Under the pieces are notes generated by a model, which searched no databases, was not told where the DNA came from, and saw nothing but the letters and a program-made list of their open reading frames with translations. A stretch of 55,002 bases of DNA from CAZNHL01 sp964572965 (lineage in GTDB: Bacteria; Bacteroidota; Bacteroidia; Cytophagales; UBA9547). Where the stretch lies: positions 1-55,002 of the forward strand of contig CAZNHL010000020.1 in the NCBI GenBank assembly GCA_964572965.1, read 5' to 3'. This document shows, piece after piece, positions 24,216-31,187 of the stretch. The stretch's first letter is position 1. Every line of letters begins with the position of its first letter. The position numbers and the translations under genes are program-made.

Positions 24216-24237
24216 AGCTGAAAAAAGTTAAAAAAAT

Positions 24238-24261
24238 AATGGTCACATAAATGTGACCATT
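24238..24261 (-). terminator. GGTCACAT/ATGTGACC palindrome with T run, unit 1
   Basis: Eleven-base arms (AATGGTCACAT and ATGTGACCATT) around AA. On the minus strand it follows the tRNA-like 3' end of unit 2 and precedes T7, so it looks like a tRNA-type terminator placed just upstream of GIY-YIG copy 1. Confidence 0.65.
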
Positions 24262-24262
24262 A

Positions 24263-24349
24263 GTGGAGAATATCGTCCCGCATGTAATGCGGGAGAACCG
24301 ATGACCTTCCCACACTACATACGGGGCATTCTAGCCAACTGAGCTAATC
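24263..24349 (-). pseudogene. tRNA-Ala-like sequence 2 with palindromic arms
   Basis: Same organisation as sequence 1. The T-loop palindrome TCCCGCATGTAATGCGGGA (24276-24294) is identical. The anticodon-arm palindrome (24308-24325) differs by one base (CCCACAC for CCCGCAC), weakening one pair. It overlaps the 3' end of GIY-YIG copy 2. Confidence 0.75.
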
Positions 24350-24570
24350 AAAGACTCCAAATAGCTTCTCCGTTTCTTAGACTTAATTTCTATTTCGCGC
24401 CTGACAGCTTCAGATCTGCTAGAATAAGTTTCTGAATATTTCAAAACCCAATCTGCAGCACCTAGATTCCGTCCAAGACAATGTTGTTCTATCCGACGCT
24501 TAAGATCTTCTGTCTGACCAATGTAGTATTTGTCTTTCGACAATGAATATAAAATGTAAACGTAATACAT
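24331..24570 (-). CDS. GIY-YIG nuclease family protein, copy 2
   Basis: 79 aa, protein identical to copy 1 (23976-24215); the coding sequences also look identical at the DNA level, pointing to recent duplication or gene conversion. Catalytic features are the same: YIGQT, KRRIEQH and the SEAVRREIE glutamate. The C-terminal LISSVG is again encoded by the tRNA-like D arm. It lies directly outside the left end of the integrative island. Confidence 0.9.
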   Translation of the reverse strand: MYYVYILYSLSKDKYYIGQTEDLKRRIEQHCLGRNLGAADWVLKYSETYSSRSEAVRREIEIKSKKRRSYLESLISSVG

Positions 24571-24590
24571 AGCCTAAAAAGTAAAAAATA

Positions 24591-24612
24591 AAGGTCACAT
24601 AAATGTGACCTT
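24591..24612 (-). terminator. GGTCACAT/ATGTGACC palindrome with T run, unit 2
   Basis: Ten-base arms (AAGGTCACAT, ATGTGACCTT) around AA; T-rich sequence follows on the minus strand. Before the island inserted, this hairpin would have lain immediately after the tRNA-Ala gene and served as its terminator. Confidence 0.65.
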
Positions 24613-24616
24613 ATAA

Positions 24617-24631
24617 GTGGAGAATATCGGA
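24617..24631. repeat. Left attachment site (displaced tRNA-Ala 3' end)
   Basis: GTGGAGAATATCGGA, identical to 32449-32463. The match ends where the sequence diverges to CTACAATC here and TTCGAACC in the tRNA. Confidence 0.88.
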
Positions 24632-24770
24632 CTACAATCATCTCAAACACACAAATATTAATACACTCTATTTTTGCATAAAATTACACATAATTCAATG
24701 ATATTAAATACTTTAATATCATTTTATATTTGATATAGATTGAAACAGTTTGAATGAATTTGCGTTCAAT

Positions 24771-24790
24771 CGTACAAACACCGTACAAAT
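24771..24790. promoter_or_regulatory. Paired CGTACAAA sites, left end (candidate integrase arm sites)
   Basis: CGTACAAA occurs at 24771 and 24782, a spacing of 11 bp. The same pair with the same spacing and orientation is at 32374 and 32385 near the other end. It lies 154 bp inside the left attachment site and upstream of the integrase start. Confidence 0.6.
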
Positions 24791-24794
24791 ACAT

Positions 24795-24802
24795 TACATT
24801 TG
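24795..24802 (+). promoter_or_regulatory. TACATTTG promoter element of the integrase gene
   Basis: Exact TAnnTTTG match 20 bp before the integrase ATG and 5 bp after the paired CGTACAAA sites, so integrase or another protein binding there could repress it. Confidence 0.55.
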
Positions 24803-24822
24803 TATTGTAAAATCATTCAAAA

Positions 24823-26082
24823 ATGGCAACTGTAAATTTTTTATACCGCTCAACTAAGGATAAAGCAAATTTATCTTTCCGCTTATTGTTTCGCTTAAAT
24901 GAAATAGACTACGTTTTTGGAGGCAATACAAAACTAGAGGTAACAAAAGAATATTGGAGCAAACAACATAAACAGAAACGCCCAAAGGATATTGAAATCA
25001 GTAATAGACAAACGGAAGTAAATGCAGAACTTAACAAAATTGAAAACCATATTATAAACGCTTTCAATATTGCAGACCATGAAACTATAAACAAAGAGTG
25101 GTTACAAAATCAAATCAATCACTATTACAACCCACCTCAGCAAACGGAATCATTACCAACGGATTTGATTAGATACATAGACAAGTACAAAGAAATAGTT
25201 AAAAATAAAGTTACCTATAGAACTATTCAAAAATGTAATGTAATCAAACAATTACTGATTAGATACCAAGATTATACACATAAAAACCTACTCATTACGG
25301 ATATAGACGGAAAGTTTCAAATCAGCTTTGAAAAATATTGTTTAGAGCAAGGTTATGCACCCAATACCAATGCAAGAACTATCCGATTTATAAAAACAAT
25401 CTGTAAACACGCTAAAAAGCAAGGCTTAACCATAAGCCCCCAAATAGACAATATTGAAGTCAAATACACAAAAGTAGATTTCATTTATTTAACATTCGAA
25501 GAGCTAAAGCAAATTGAAAAAGCTACTATTAAAGAGAGCCGTTTGGATAACGTAAGAGACTGGCTAATAATTAGCTGTTTTACAGGTCAAAGAGTTTCTG
25601 ATTTCTTAAAATTTACTAGTGAGCAAATAAGACATGAAGACGGGGAGCAATTTATTGAGTTTACTCAAAAAAAGACGGGTAAAGTAATGACTGTTTGCTT
25701 ACACCCTAAAGTAATTGAGATTTTAAACAAAAGAAACGGGGCTTTCCCTCCTAGTATATCAGACCAAAAGTATAATGATTACATTAAAGAGGTTTGCCAA
25801 ATAGCTGAAATAAATCAAAAAGTAAAAGGCAGTAGAATGACTGAAACTGCACCTGAAAGTAAAATTTATCGGAAAGAAACGGGAATATTTGAAAAATGGA
25901 AGCTTGTTACTTCTCATATTGGTAGGCGTTCATACGCTTCAAACTTCTACGGAAAAATACCAACATCTTATTTAATTAATGTAACTGGACACAGTACCGA
26001 AGTAATGTTTTTAAACTACATAGGAAAAAGCAACAACGACAAACAGAAAGGAATGAGTAAATTTTATGAAACAATAAAATAA
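24823..26082 (+). CDS. int: Tyrosine recombinase / integrase of the island
   Basis: 419 aa. N-terminal Arm-DNA-binding region, SAM-like core-binding domain (residues ~110-210) and C-terminal catalytic domain. Catalytic residues are visible: Arg in CFTGQRVSDFLKF, Lys in TQKKTGKVM, His-x-x-Arg in TSHIGRRSYASN, His in NVTGHSTEVM and the Tyr nucleophile in FLNYIGKS. It is of the Bacteroidota transposon/phage type and presumably recombines the 15-bp tRNA-Ala repeat. It is the outermost gene of the left end, reading inward. Confidence 0.95.
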   Translation: MATVNFLYRSTKDKANLSFRLLFRLNEIDYVFGGNTKLEVTKEYWSKQHKQKRPKDIEISNRQTEVNAELNKIENHIINAFNIADHETINKEWLQNQINHYYNPPQQTESLPTDLIRYIDKYKEIVKNKVTYRTIQKCNVIKQLLIRYQDYTHKNLLITDIDGKFQISFEKYCLEQGYAPNTNARTIRFIKTICKHAKKQGLTISPQIDNIEVKYTKVDFIYLTFEELKQIEKATIKESRLDNVRDWLIISCFTGQRVSDFLKFTSEQIRHEDGEQFIEFTQKKTGKVMTVCLHPKVIEILNKRNGAFPPSISDQKYNDYIKEVCQIAEINQKVKGSRMTETAPESKIYRKETGIFEKWKLVTSHIGRRSYASNFYGKIPTSYLINVTGHSTEVMFLNYIGKSNNDKQKGMSKFYETIK

Positions 26083-26135
26083 AATGTTTTGTTTTAGGCT
26101 CACAAAATTCACTTTCTTCACTTTTAAAGGTTATT

Positions 26136-26360
26136 CTAATAACCAACTAACTCAGATAAAGAAATATTGAGAGACCTTGAGATTGAAATAAGTTGACTCA
26201 AGCTTGATGAAATAACACCTCTTTCTATGCGTGAAATCTGACTTATGGATAATTCCGCATCATTTGCTAAAAATTCTTGCGAAAAGCCCTTTTGCTCTCT
26301 TATCTCTTTGAGATGCTTACCAAATCTTATTAATTGTTCGGTATGTCTTTCACTTTTCAC
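26136..26360 (-). CDS. XRE family transcriptional regulator
   Basis: 74 aa, a single HTH_XRE domain: RFGKHLKEIREQKGFSQEFL, then ISQISRIERGVISSSLSQLI. It resembles small lysogeny-type repressors. It is convergent with the integrase gene and divergent from the 26480 gene, with operator-like repeats in the shared upstream region. It probably controls island gene expression. Confidence 0.9.
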   Translation of the reverse strand: MKSERHTEQLIRFGKHLKEIREQKGFSQEFLANDAELSISQISRIERGVISSSLSQLISISRSLNISLSELVGY

Positions 26361-26378
26361 AAACCAATTTTCAAAAAT

Positions 26379-26410
26379 CCTAAGCAGATAAGCCTAAGCA
26401 TATTTGCCTA
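26379..26410. promoter_or_regulatory. Direct repeats CCTAAGCA, candidate operator
   Basis: CCTAAGCA at 26379 and 26393 (14-bp spacing) followed by TATTTGCCTAG, a partly inverted third copy. They lie between the XRE gene and the divergent zinc-ribbon gene, where an XRE repressor would be expected to bind. Confidence 0.4.
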
Positions 26411-26479
26411 GAAAGCAAAAAAGGTTACTTTTGAGAATCAATCAGAGGTCATTTCTAAGAAATACAAAGAGTTTAAAAT

Positions 26480-27067
26480 ATGGAAGATACTATCAGATGC
26501 CCAAAGTGCAAATCAAGTCAGATAACGGCCAACAAAAAAGGGTTTAGTGGCAAAAAAGCAGTCGCTGGCGCATTACTCACGGGAGGAATTGGCCTTTTAG
26601 CAGGCACAATAGGGAGTAATAAAATCAAAATTACTTGTTTGAGTTGTGGAAACACATTTAACGCAGGCGAAGGTCTTGTAACATCAAAAACACAGCCTAC
26701 AAATACGGTTTCAAATGGCTCTCTCTCTGAAACAGAAGCTTTAGATCAAGAAATTCTCAACACCCTTTCTTCATCAAATTTACTTTTAGCAGTTAAAAAA
26801 TGTAAAGACTTAACGGGGTGGGATTTATTCAAATCAAAAAACTATGTAGATGACTTATTAAAAAAGAACGGCATCAAGGAAAGTAACACATCCAAACCAT
26901 CATCTTCTATAGCTATAGTCATAATCAGCTCTTTGTTTGTGTTCATTTTTCTTATTCTCTTACTAATTCCAGACTTAGGGTTTATTGCTAAATTTTTCAT
27001 TGTAATAGGTCTTCTATTTTTCTCTTTGTTCATGATTGGGGGAATTAGAGGATTCAAAAAAGGATAA
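26480..27067 (+). CDS. Zinc-ribbon membrane protein (island cargo)
   Basis: 195 aa. N-terminal zinc ribbon with CPKC (residues 8-11) and CLSC ~45 residues later, between them a Gly/Ala-rich hydrophobic segment (AVAGALLTGGIGLLAGTIG). A middle segment (LLAVKKCKDLTGWDLFKSKN) resembles the L7/L12 C-terminal-like domain of some bacterial membrane proteins. Two C-terminal transmembrane helices follow. Function unknown. It is one of only two plus-strand genes in the island and is transcribed away from the XRE gene, so it may be expressed in the integrated state. Confidence 0.7.
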   Translation: MEDTIRCPKCKSSQITANKKGFSGKKAVAGALLTGGIGLLAGTIGSNKIKITCLSCGNTFNAGEGLVTSKTQPTNTVSNGSLSETEALDQEILNTLSSSNLLLAVKKCKDLTGWDLFKSKNYVDDLLKKNGIKESNTSKPSSSIAIVIISSLFVFIFLILLLIPDLGFIAKFFIVIGLLFFSLFMIGGIRGFKKG

Positions 27068-27075
27068 AGAATATT

Positions 27076-27116
27076 TCACGCCTACACCCCTCAGAAGATA
27101 AGCACTGTAGGCGTGA
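27076..27116. terminator. Hairpin between convergent island genes
   Basis: TCACGCCTACA and TGTAGGCGTGA are perfect 11-bp arms around a 19-nt loop, between the stops of the zinc-ribbon and TerS-like genes. T tracts are weak; a bidirectional terminator is likely. Confidence 0.6.
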
Positions 27117-27128
27117 TAACATTATACT

Positions 27129-27833
27129 CTATCTACTTTCAGGTAAAGCAGCTTTCAAAATATTCTCAATTTCGATAATCTGACTTTGATTCAGCCTAGA
27201 CAAGTTTTCTTGATTGAGGATTGTATTATTAATCTGAAAGAAATTATTCTGACGTTGTATTAAAGTATTATCCTTATATCCTACCCTAATAACTTGAGAA
27301 GTTTTTTCTTGTGCTTTACTAGGCTGCTCTGCCACTGTATTCAAATAGAGCTTACAAGCTGCTACATCGCCCCCTATTGCAAACTCAAAAACTTTAGCAA
27401 GTACCTTTAAAGACATCAGCTTGAACATTTCCAATTGTTCAGTATAAAGTGGGCTTTTGGTATACTCCTTCAAATGTTTGTGAATTGTTTGCCTACTGAG
27501 TTTCGTATCAGTGGAAATATCTTGTTTAGACGGCATCCTCCCTCGTTCGTCGATTAGCCTTGCAATAGAATTACTAATTTTAACATGATTACTCTCCCAT
27601 ATTTGATTCTTAACAGATAAAGGAGTTATAGCCTCTATTTTACACAATAACCCATCAAGTGCAACATCTTCTAATTGATTGATTTGAGTACCTAAAAAAG
27701 ATTCAAACCTTTTTACCTCTTCAGGGGAAAGTATCTGCAAATCGAAATTGGTAATAGTATCCCTCTCTAACAAATACTTCTCCTTACTTTCATACTCTGT
27801 AAACTTTTGTAAACTTTGATCTATCTTTTCCAT
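27129..27833 (-). CDS. HTH protein resembling a small terminase subunit
   Basis: 234 aa. Central helix-turn-helix (MPSKQDISTDTKLSRQTIHK) followed by helices including FEFAIGGDVAACKLYLNTVA. The G-D/N-x-x-A-x-K-L-Y-L pattern after an HTH is what I associate with phage small terminase (TerS) proteins. In phage-inducible islands a satellite TerS redirects helper packaging. That role is inference; a replication or regulatory HTH protein remains possible. The gene is 5 bp downstream of the TOPRIM gene. Confidence 0.45.
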   Translation of the reverse strand: MEKIDQSLQKFTEYESKEKYLLERDTITNFDLQILSPEEVKRFESFLGTQINQLEDVALDGLLCKIEAITPLSVKNQIWESNHVKISNSIARLIDERGRMPSKQDISTDTKLSRQTIHKHLKEYTKSPLYTEQLEMFKLMSLKVLAKVFEFAIGGDVAACKLYLNTVAEQPSKAQEKTSQVIRVGYKDNTLIQRQNNFFQINNTILNQENLSRLNQSQIIEIENILKAALPESR

Positions 27834-27838
27834 AACAT

Positions 27839-28921
27839 TTAATGAGTTAATAAATACAAATCGGCTAAGTCAAAGCCATTTTCATATTCAGTTTTTTCTA
27901 TCAGTTCACTTACTGAGATATTAAAGCCCTCTTTGTTTAGCTCATTGGCTTTGTTAGACCAGTTTTCGAACTCTCCTTTATCAGGACACAAAACGATTTT
28001 TCGGTTTTTGATAGGGTTTAATAATTCCCGTTTCAAATTCTGTTTGCTCCCTGTAGCCATCCAAATAAACTGAGGTAAATAAATACTCATTATAATTGTG
28101 GTTTTTTCGGATTCTGTGATTATTACCGTTTTATTTCCGTTTTCAATGATTTGATGTAAGCCAAACAAGCATTGATTTAGAACAAAATCAGGCACTTTAC
28201 AGGACTTGTGAAGCCAATTAATATGATTGTAAGGAGACTTTACCCGTTTACCTGTTAGCTTATCATACAGCATAATTTTAGCCCCGTGTATTTGCTCTTT
28301 TTCATCAATTTGAAATAATACAGTTGCATCTTTCCAAAAGTGATTTGAGCCACACAAAAAGAACTTACGCCTTACGTTTAATACTTCAGCATCAGTGAAC
28401 TTGGTTTTGAAATACTCGGTTAAATTATCCGTTTGCGGTTTCTGAATACACATTTCATAAAGCAACTCCTTTTCGTGAAAGCTTGGTTTTTTCTCTATGG
28501 GTGCATTAATTGAAACGGTATTTATAAAACACCCCTCAGCATCATTGAAATACTTACTTTCACTACTCAAATAGTGAATTTTGCTTTCTTTCAAATAAAA
28601 CTCTGTAATCCAACAATCATTTGGCGTTTGCTCTAATACTTGCGACTTTGGAACGGTTGAAACAATGCCGTTTAAATCTGTTAGCCTATAAGCTTTATCT
28701 GTTATACTTTTTAATGCTAAAAAACCGATCAGATAACATTTACGCCCTTTAGGTGGTGCTTTATGGTACTGGCATTTCGTCAGCCTGTCACATTTACCAA
28801 AGTCATCAGGCAAATAGTTATTAGCTTCAGCATCAATGTATTTAACAAAGGTCTTTTTAGTACAATGAGGACAAACAAACTTTTTGCTAGTTTGGTCTAG
28901 TGTATACCTGAACTTCTCCAT
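27839..28921 (-). CDS. TOPRIM/zinc-ribbon primase-like protein (DUF6371-like)
   Basis: 360 aa. N-terminal zinc-binding segment (FVCPHCTKKTFVKYID, and a CDRLTKCQYH pair) resembles a primase CHC2-type ribbon. The C-terminal half has a TOPRIM-like core: NKTVIITESEKTTIIMSIYL with the conserved Glu, and RKIVLCPDKGEFENW with the acidic D. It probably works with the adjacent helicase in island replication, or it supports replication without being the catalytic primase. Spacing to neighbours is 1-5 bp. Confidence 0.65.
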   Translation of the reverse strand: MEKFRYTLDQTSKKFVCPHCTKKTFVKYIDAEANNYLPDDFGKCDRLTKCQYHKAPPKGRKCYLIGFLALKSITDKAYRLTDLNGIVSTVPKSQVLEQTPNDCWITEFYLKESKIHYLSSESKYFNDAEGCFINTVSINAPIEKKPSFHEKELLYEMCIQKPQTDNLTEYFKTKFTDAEVLNVRRKFFLCGSNHFWKDATVLFQIDEKEQIHGAKIMLYDKLTGKRVKSPYNHINWLHKSCKVPDFVLNQCLFGLHQIIENGNKTVIITESEKTTIIMSIYLPQFIWMATGSKQNLKRELLNPIKNRKIVLCPDKGEFENWSNKANELNKEGFNISVSELIEKTEYENGFDLADLYLLTH

Positions 28922-28922
28922 C

Positions 28923-30494
28923 TCAAAGACCTAGTTTAGAAGTACTGATATAAACGACATTACCCTCATTAATTTTGCTTACAAATAGCTTATAATAATT
29001 TAGGCGTTTGATAAAGTTTTGTTTACCTACAGCCCTGTAGCCGTCTTCAAGGCAAAAGCCTTTGTATTGCTCATAAAGTGTTTTTACTAGTGTATAAGCC
29101 TTTATAGAAGCTTTGTATTCAAATTCATCTATAAACATTCGCACACTATCACTTTGCTTTTCATAATCGCTTCGGGCGTTGTCTACTGCTTCACATTTGC
29201 TGAATCGCTTTTGTTCCAGTAGCCTATCAAGCCCCTGTAGAATCCAATTAAAAACACCCGACAATTCAGTTTTAATGATTTTGTTTGATAGTTCTTTATC
29301 CTGTTTTTCTTCGGGTATCGTCACATCAAAACCAATGATTAAAAATCGCCTGAAATATGCGTTTGTGTGTTCAACATCCTTTGGCAACTCGTTACAGTTG
29401 AAAATTAACTTTGCATACTCAGAAAGTATAAAAGGGTCACCATAAGGCAAACGGGCTTCTATGGGTTCACCTGAAGCTAATTGTTTAAATACATCCGTTT
29501 CAAGTTTCCCGTTTATCTCACTGGCATAGTTTACAAGCTTAGTCCCTATTTTAGCCCTGAAGTATCCTGTTTCATTGGTTAAGCTCTGCAATGAATAATT
29601 GCTTATGTTTTCACTACCCAATAAAGCGTTTATAATTTCAAAGAAGACACTTTTGCCATTTGCCCCACTTCCGTACAGTATCAGCATTTTTTCAAGCTTC
29701 AATACACTTGGTTTGATAAAGATGTAACCGCAATACTCAGCAAATATTTTCTGTTTATCAGGGTCGGGCAAAACTTCATCTAAGTACTTTTGAAATAATT
29801 GGGCTTTTGCTTCGGGGTCGTACTCAAATGGTAATTGGTGCGTTATAAAATCCTTTGGTTCAAAAGGTCTTAAACCTCTTTTCGTGGCTGTTATTTCAAA
29901 TGTACCATTGATTAGATTAATCAAAACACAATTCTTTTTTGCTACAGGTGAGGGTAAATAAGCATCAGATAGGAACTGTTTAAACAGGTCTTCTTTGAAA
30001 GTATGAATCTTACCTTTGAAATGCTCCACACCCATACGTAAAGCCACATCACCCAAAAAGAATTGAAAGCGTTCTTTGTCTAGCTCAGTCCAGTAGCTAC
30101 CATTGTACAGATAAATAAAGCCGTTTTTCTTACACAATCCCCATTTATTGACATTCGCAATTTTTATGAGTTGCTCAATACATGAAACTAAATAGTGATT
30201 CTTAGTAAGTTTGTAAGAGCTAAGCTCTTTTTTAAGCTCTGAGTATCTCAACCACTCAATTTTATTCTCTTTATTAATACTACCGTCTTTATTGAAAACA
30301 AAGGGCTTCAATGTTTCAATTTCAGCTTTTATTTTTTCGCTTTCAGGAAAAGCCAACGTTTCAAAATCAATCTGTCCAATACTTTTGATAAGCTTGTTTA
30401 GTATCTCATCAGTGGTATTTTTTAGCGTTTCTACGTTCTCTGATAGAGCCTGTAATTCATTAAAAAGCTCATTGTTTAGTTTATTCTTTTCCAT
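28923..30494 (-). CDS. P4-family phage/plasmid primase-helicase
   Basis: 523 aa. Walker A GSGANGKSVFFEI in LILYGSGANGKS, Walker B/C region FILSEYAKLIFNCNELP and the DTTxAFFRRF-like NAYFRRFLIIGFDV identify an SF3 helicase of the D5/P4-alpha type. The D5_N-like region (FQFFLGDVALRMGVEHFKGK) precedes it. It would unwind the element origin for autonomous replication after excision. It is tightly packed with the TOPRIM gene (1 bp) and the upstream HTH gene (3 bp). Confidence 0.88.
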   Translation of the reverse strand: MEKNKLNNELFNELQALSENVETLKNTTDEILNKLIKSIGQIDFETLAFPESEKIKAEIETLKPFVFNKDGSINKENKIEWLRYSELKKELSSYKLTKNHYLVSCIEQLIKIANVNKWGLCKKNGFIYLYNGSYWTELDKERFQFFLGDVALRMGVEHFKGKIHTFKEDLFKQFLSDAYLPSPVAKKNCVLINLINGTFEITATKRGLRPFEPKDFITHQLPFEYDPEAKAQLFQKYLDEVLPDPDKQKIFAEYCGYIFIKPSVLKLEKMLILYGSGANGKSVFFEIINALLGSENISNYSLQSLTNETGYFRAKIGTKLVNYASEINGKLETDVFKQLASGEPIEARLPYGDPFILSEYAKLIFNCNELPKDVEHTNAYFRRFLIIGFDVTIPEEKQDKELSNKIIKTELSGVFNWILQGLDRLLEQKRFSKCEAVDNARSDYEKQSDSVRMFIDEFEYKASIKAYTLVKTLYEQYKGFCLEDGYRAVGKQNFIKRLNYYKLFVSKINEGNVVYISTSKLGL

Positions 30495-30497
30495 AGC

Positions 30498-30803
30498 CTA
30501 AAACAGATTTAATTGATTAGACTTAGGGAACAAATCGGGATTGGTGGTTAAATACCATGCTCTAAAGCCTGTATCCTTGCAATGATTTTTTACCACTTCG
30601 TGAAGTAGCCCCATTTTTTCAAGGTCACGCTTATACCTTGTAATACATTTTTGAGGTATGCCCGTTGCTTCAGTTACCATTGAAGCCGTAGCGGTGTGTT
30701 TTTTCAAATACTCAAATATGGTTTTCTTTTGAGTGTATGAGGTCGTAGCTTTGCCTTTGTTCAATCTCATTAAACTTGGGCTTTGTGCATGGGTGGTACG
30801 CAT
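30498..30803 (-). CDS. Small winged-helix protein of the island
   Basis: 101 aa; translation may start at the internal MRLNKGKATTSYTQKK. YLKKHTATASMVTEATGIPQ followed by CITRYKRDLEKMGLLHEV is a winged-helix arrangement with the recognition helix around KCITRYKRDL. Proteins like this commonly precede primase genes in Bacteroidota integrative elements. The gene lies 3 bp before the primase-helicase gene. Function is probably regulatory. Confidence 0.7.
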   Translation of the reverse strand: MRTTHAQSPSLMRLNKGKATTSYTQKKTIFEYLKKHTATASMVTEATGIPQKCITRYKRDLEKMGLLHEVVKNHCKDTGFRAWYLTTNPDLFPKSNQLNLF

Positions 30804-30808
30804 TGCCC

Positions 30809-31093
30809 TTACTTTCTAAGAGGAACTAAAGAAGCCAGTAATTCAGATTTTTTGTAATAGCGACGGTTTGCGATACCGTAGGCTATCACCTTACCTTTGT
30901 TTGTCCAAGCCCAAAGGGTTGAACTGTCTATTTGTAAGAGTTGGCAAGTTTGCTCCCGAGTGAGTAATTCATCAGGATTTGAGGGAGTGTTGAGGTTTTT
31001 CCTAAAGTCATCTAATGACCTTTGAACACCTTCATTAATTAGCTCAGCTAATGCTTCAGGTGTAGTTTGAATGAATTGTAACGTACTGTTCAT
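30809..31093 (-). CDS. Excisionase/AlpA-like HTH protein
   Basis: 94 aa. LLTREQTCQLLQIDSSTLWA then NKGKVIAYGIANRRYYKKSE is the MerR-like HTH_17 pattern (L-T-R-x-x-x-A/C-x-x-L-x-I...W...G.......R.RY...E/L) of excisionase-family proteins in Bacteroidota mobile elements. It probably acts as recombination directionality factor and/or activator of the operon. It is the first gene after the GTAC-rich upstream region. Confidence 0.8.
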   Translation of the reverse strand: MNSTLQFIQTTPEALAELINEGVQRSLDDFRKNLNTPSNPDELLTREQTCQLLQIDSSTLWAWTNKGKVIAYGIANRRYYKKSELLASLVPLRK

Positions 31094-31136
31094 TTTGGTT
31101 TTTTTTATGTTGAACCAAAATTGAAAAAATGGGTTT

Positions 31137-31185
31137 GGTACTATTCTGCGGTACGGTACTAAAAAAGTACTGTTTTTTGTACTAG
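31137..31185. promoter_or_regulatory. GTAC-rich cluster upstream of the replication operon
   Basis: Five GTAC cores in 46 bp (31138, 31151, 31156, 31167, 31179), as GGTACT, CGGTACGGTACT, AAGTACTG and TTGTACTA, in the gap between the 359-aa gene and the excisionase-like gene. A sixth lies at 31083 inside the latter's start. Likely an operator or iteron-like region. Confidence 0.4.
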
Positions 31186-31187
31186 CT

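Larger units (their letters stand above)
23908..24629 (-). mobile_element. Tandem GIY-YIG / tRNA-Ala-like cassettes (two units of ~355 bp)
   Basis: GTGGAGAATATCG, the last 13 bases of the tRNA-Ala gene in reverse complement, occurs at 23908, 24263 and 24617, spaced 355 and 354 bp. Each interval contains, on the minus strand, a hairpin, a 79-aa GIY-YIG gene and an 87-bp tRNA-Ala-derived sequence carrying two palindromes. The two nuclease genes encode identical proteins. A decayed flank (ATAAAGGTCG...GTGCC) at 23880-23903 resembles the flank of unit 2, suggesting a once longer array. Interpreted as repeated insertion or duplication at a tRNA 3' end. Confidence 0.75.

Noticed and set aside
23908..24629. 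Tandem cassettes considered as CRISPR or IS element
   Set aside because: Only two units, no spacers; no transposase, only GIY-YIG genes, and the boundaries match tRNA-Ala, not IS-type terminal inverted repeats.
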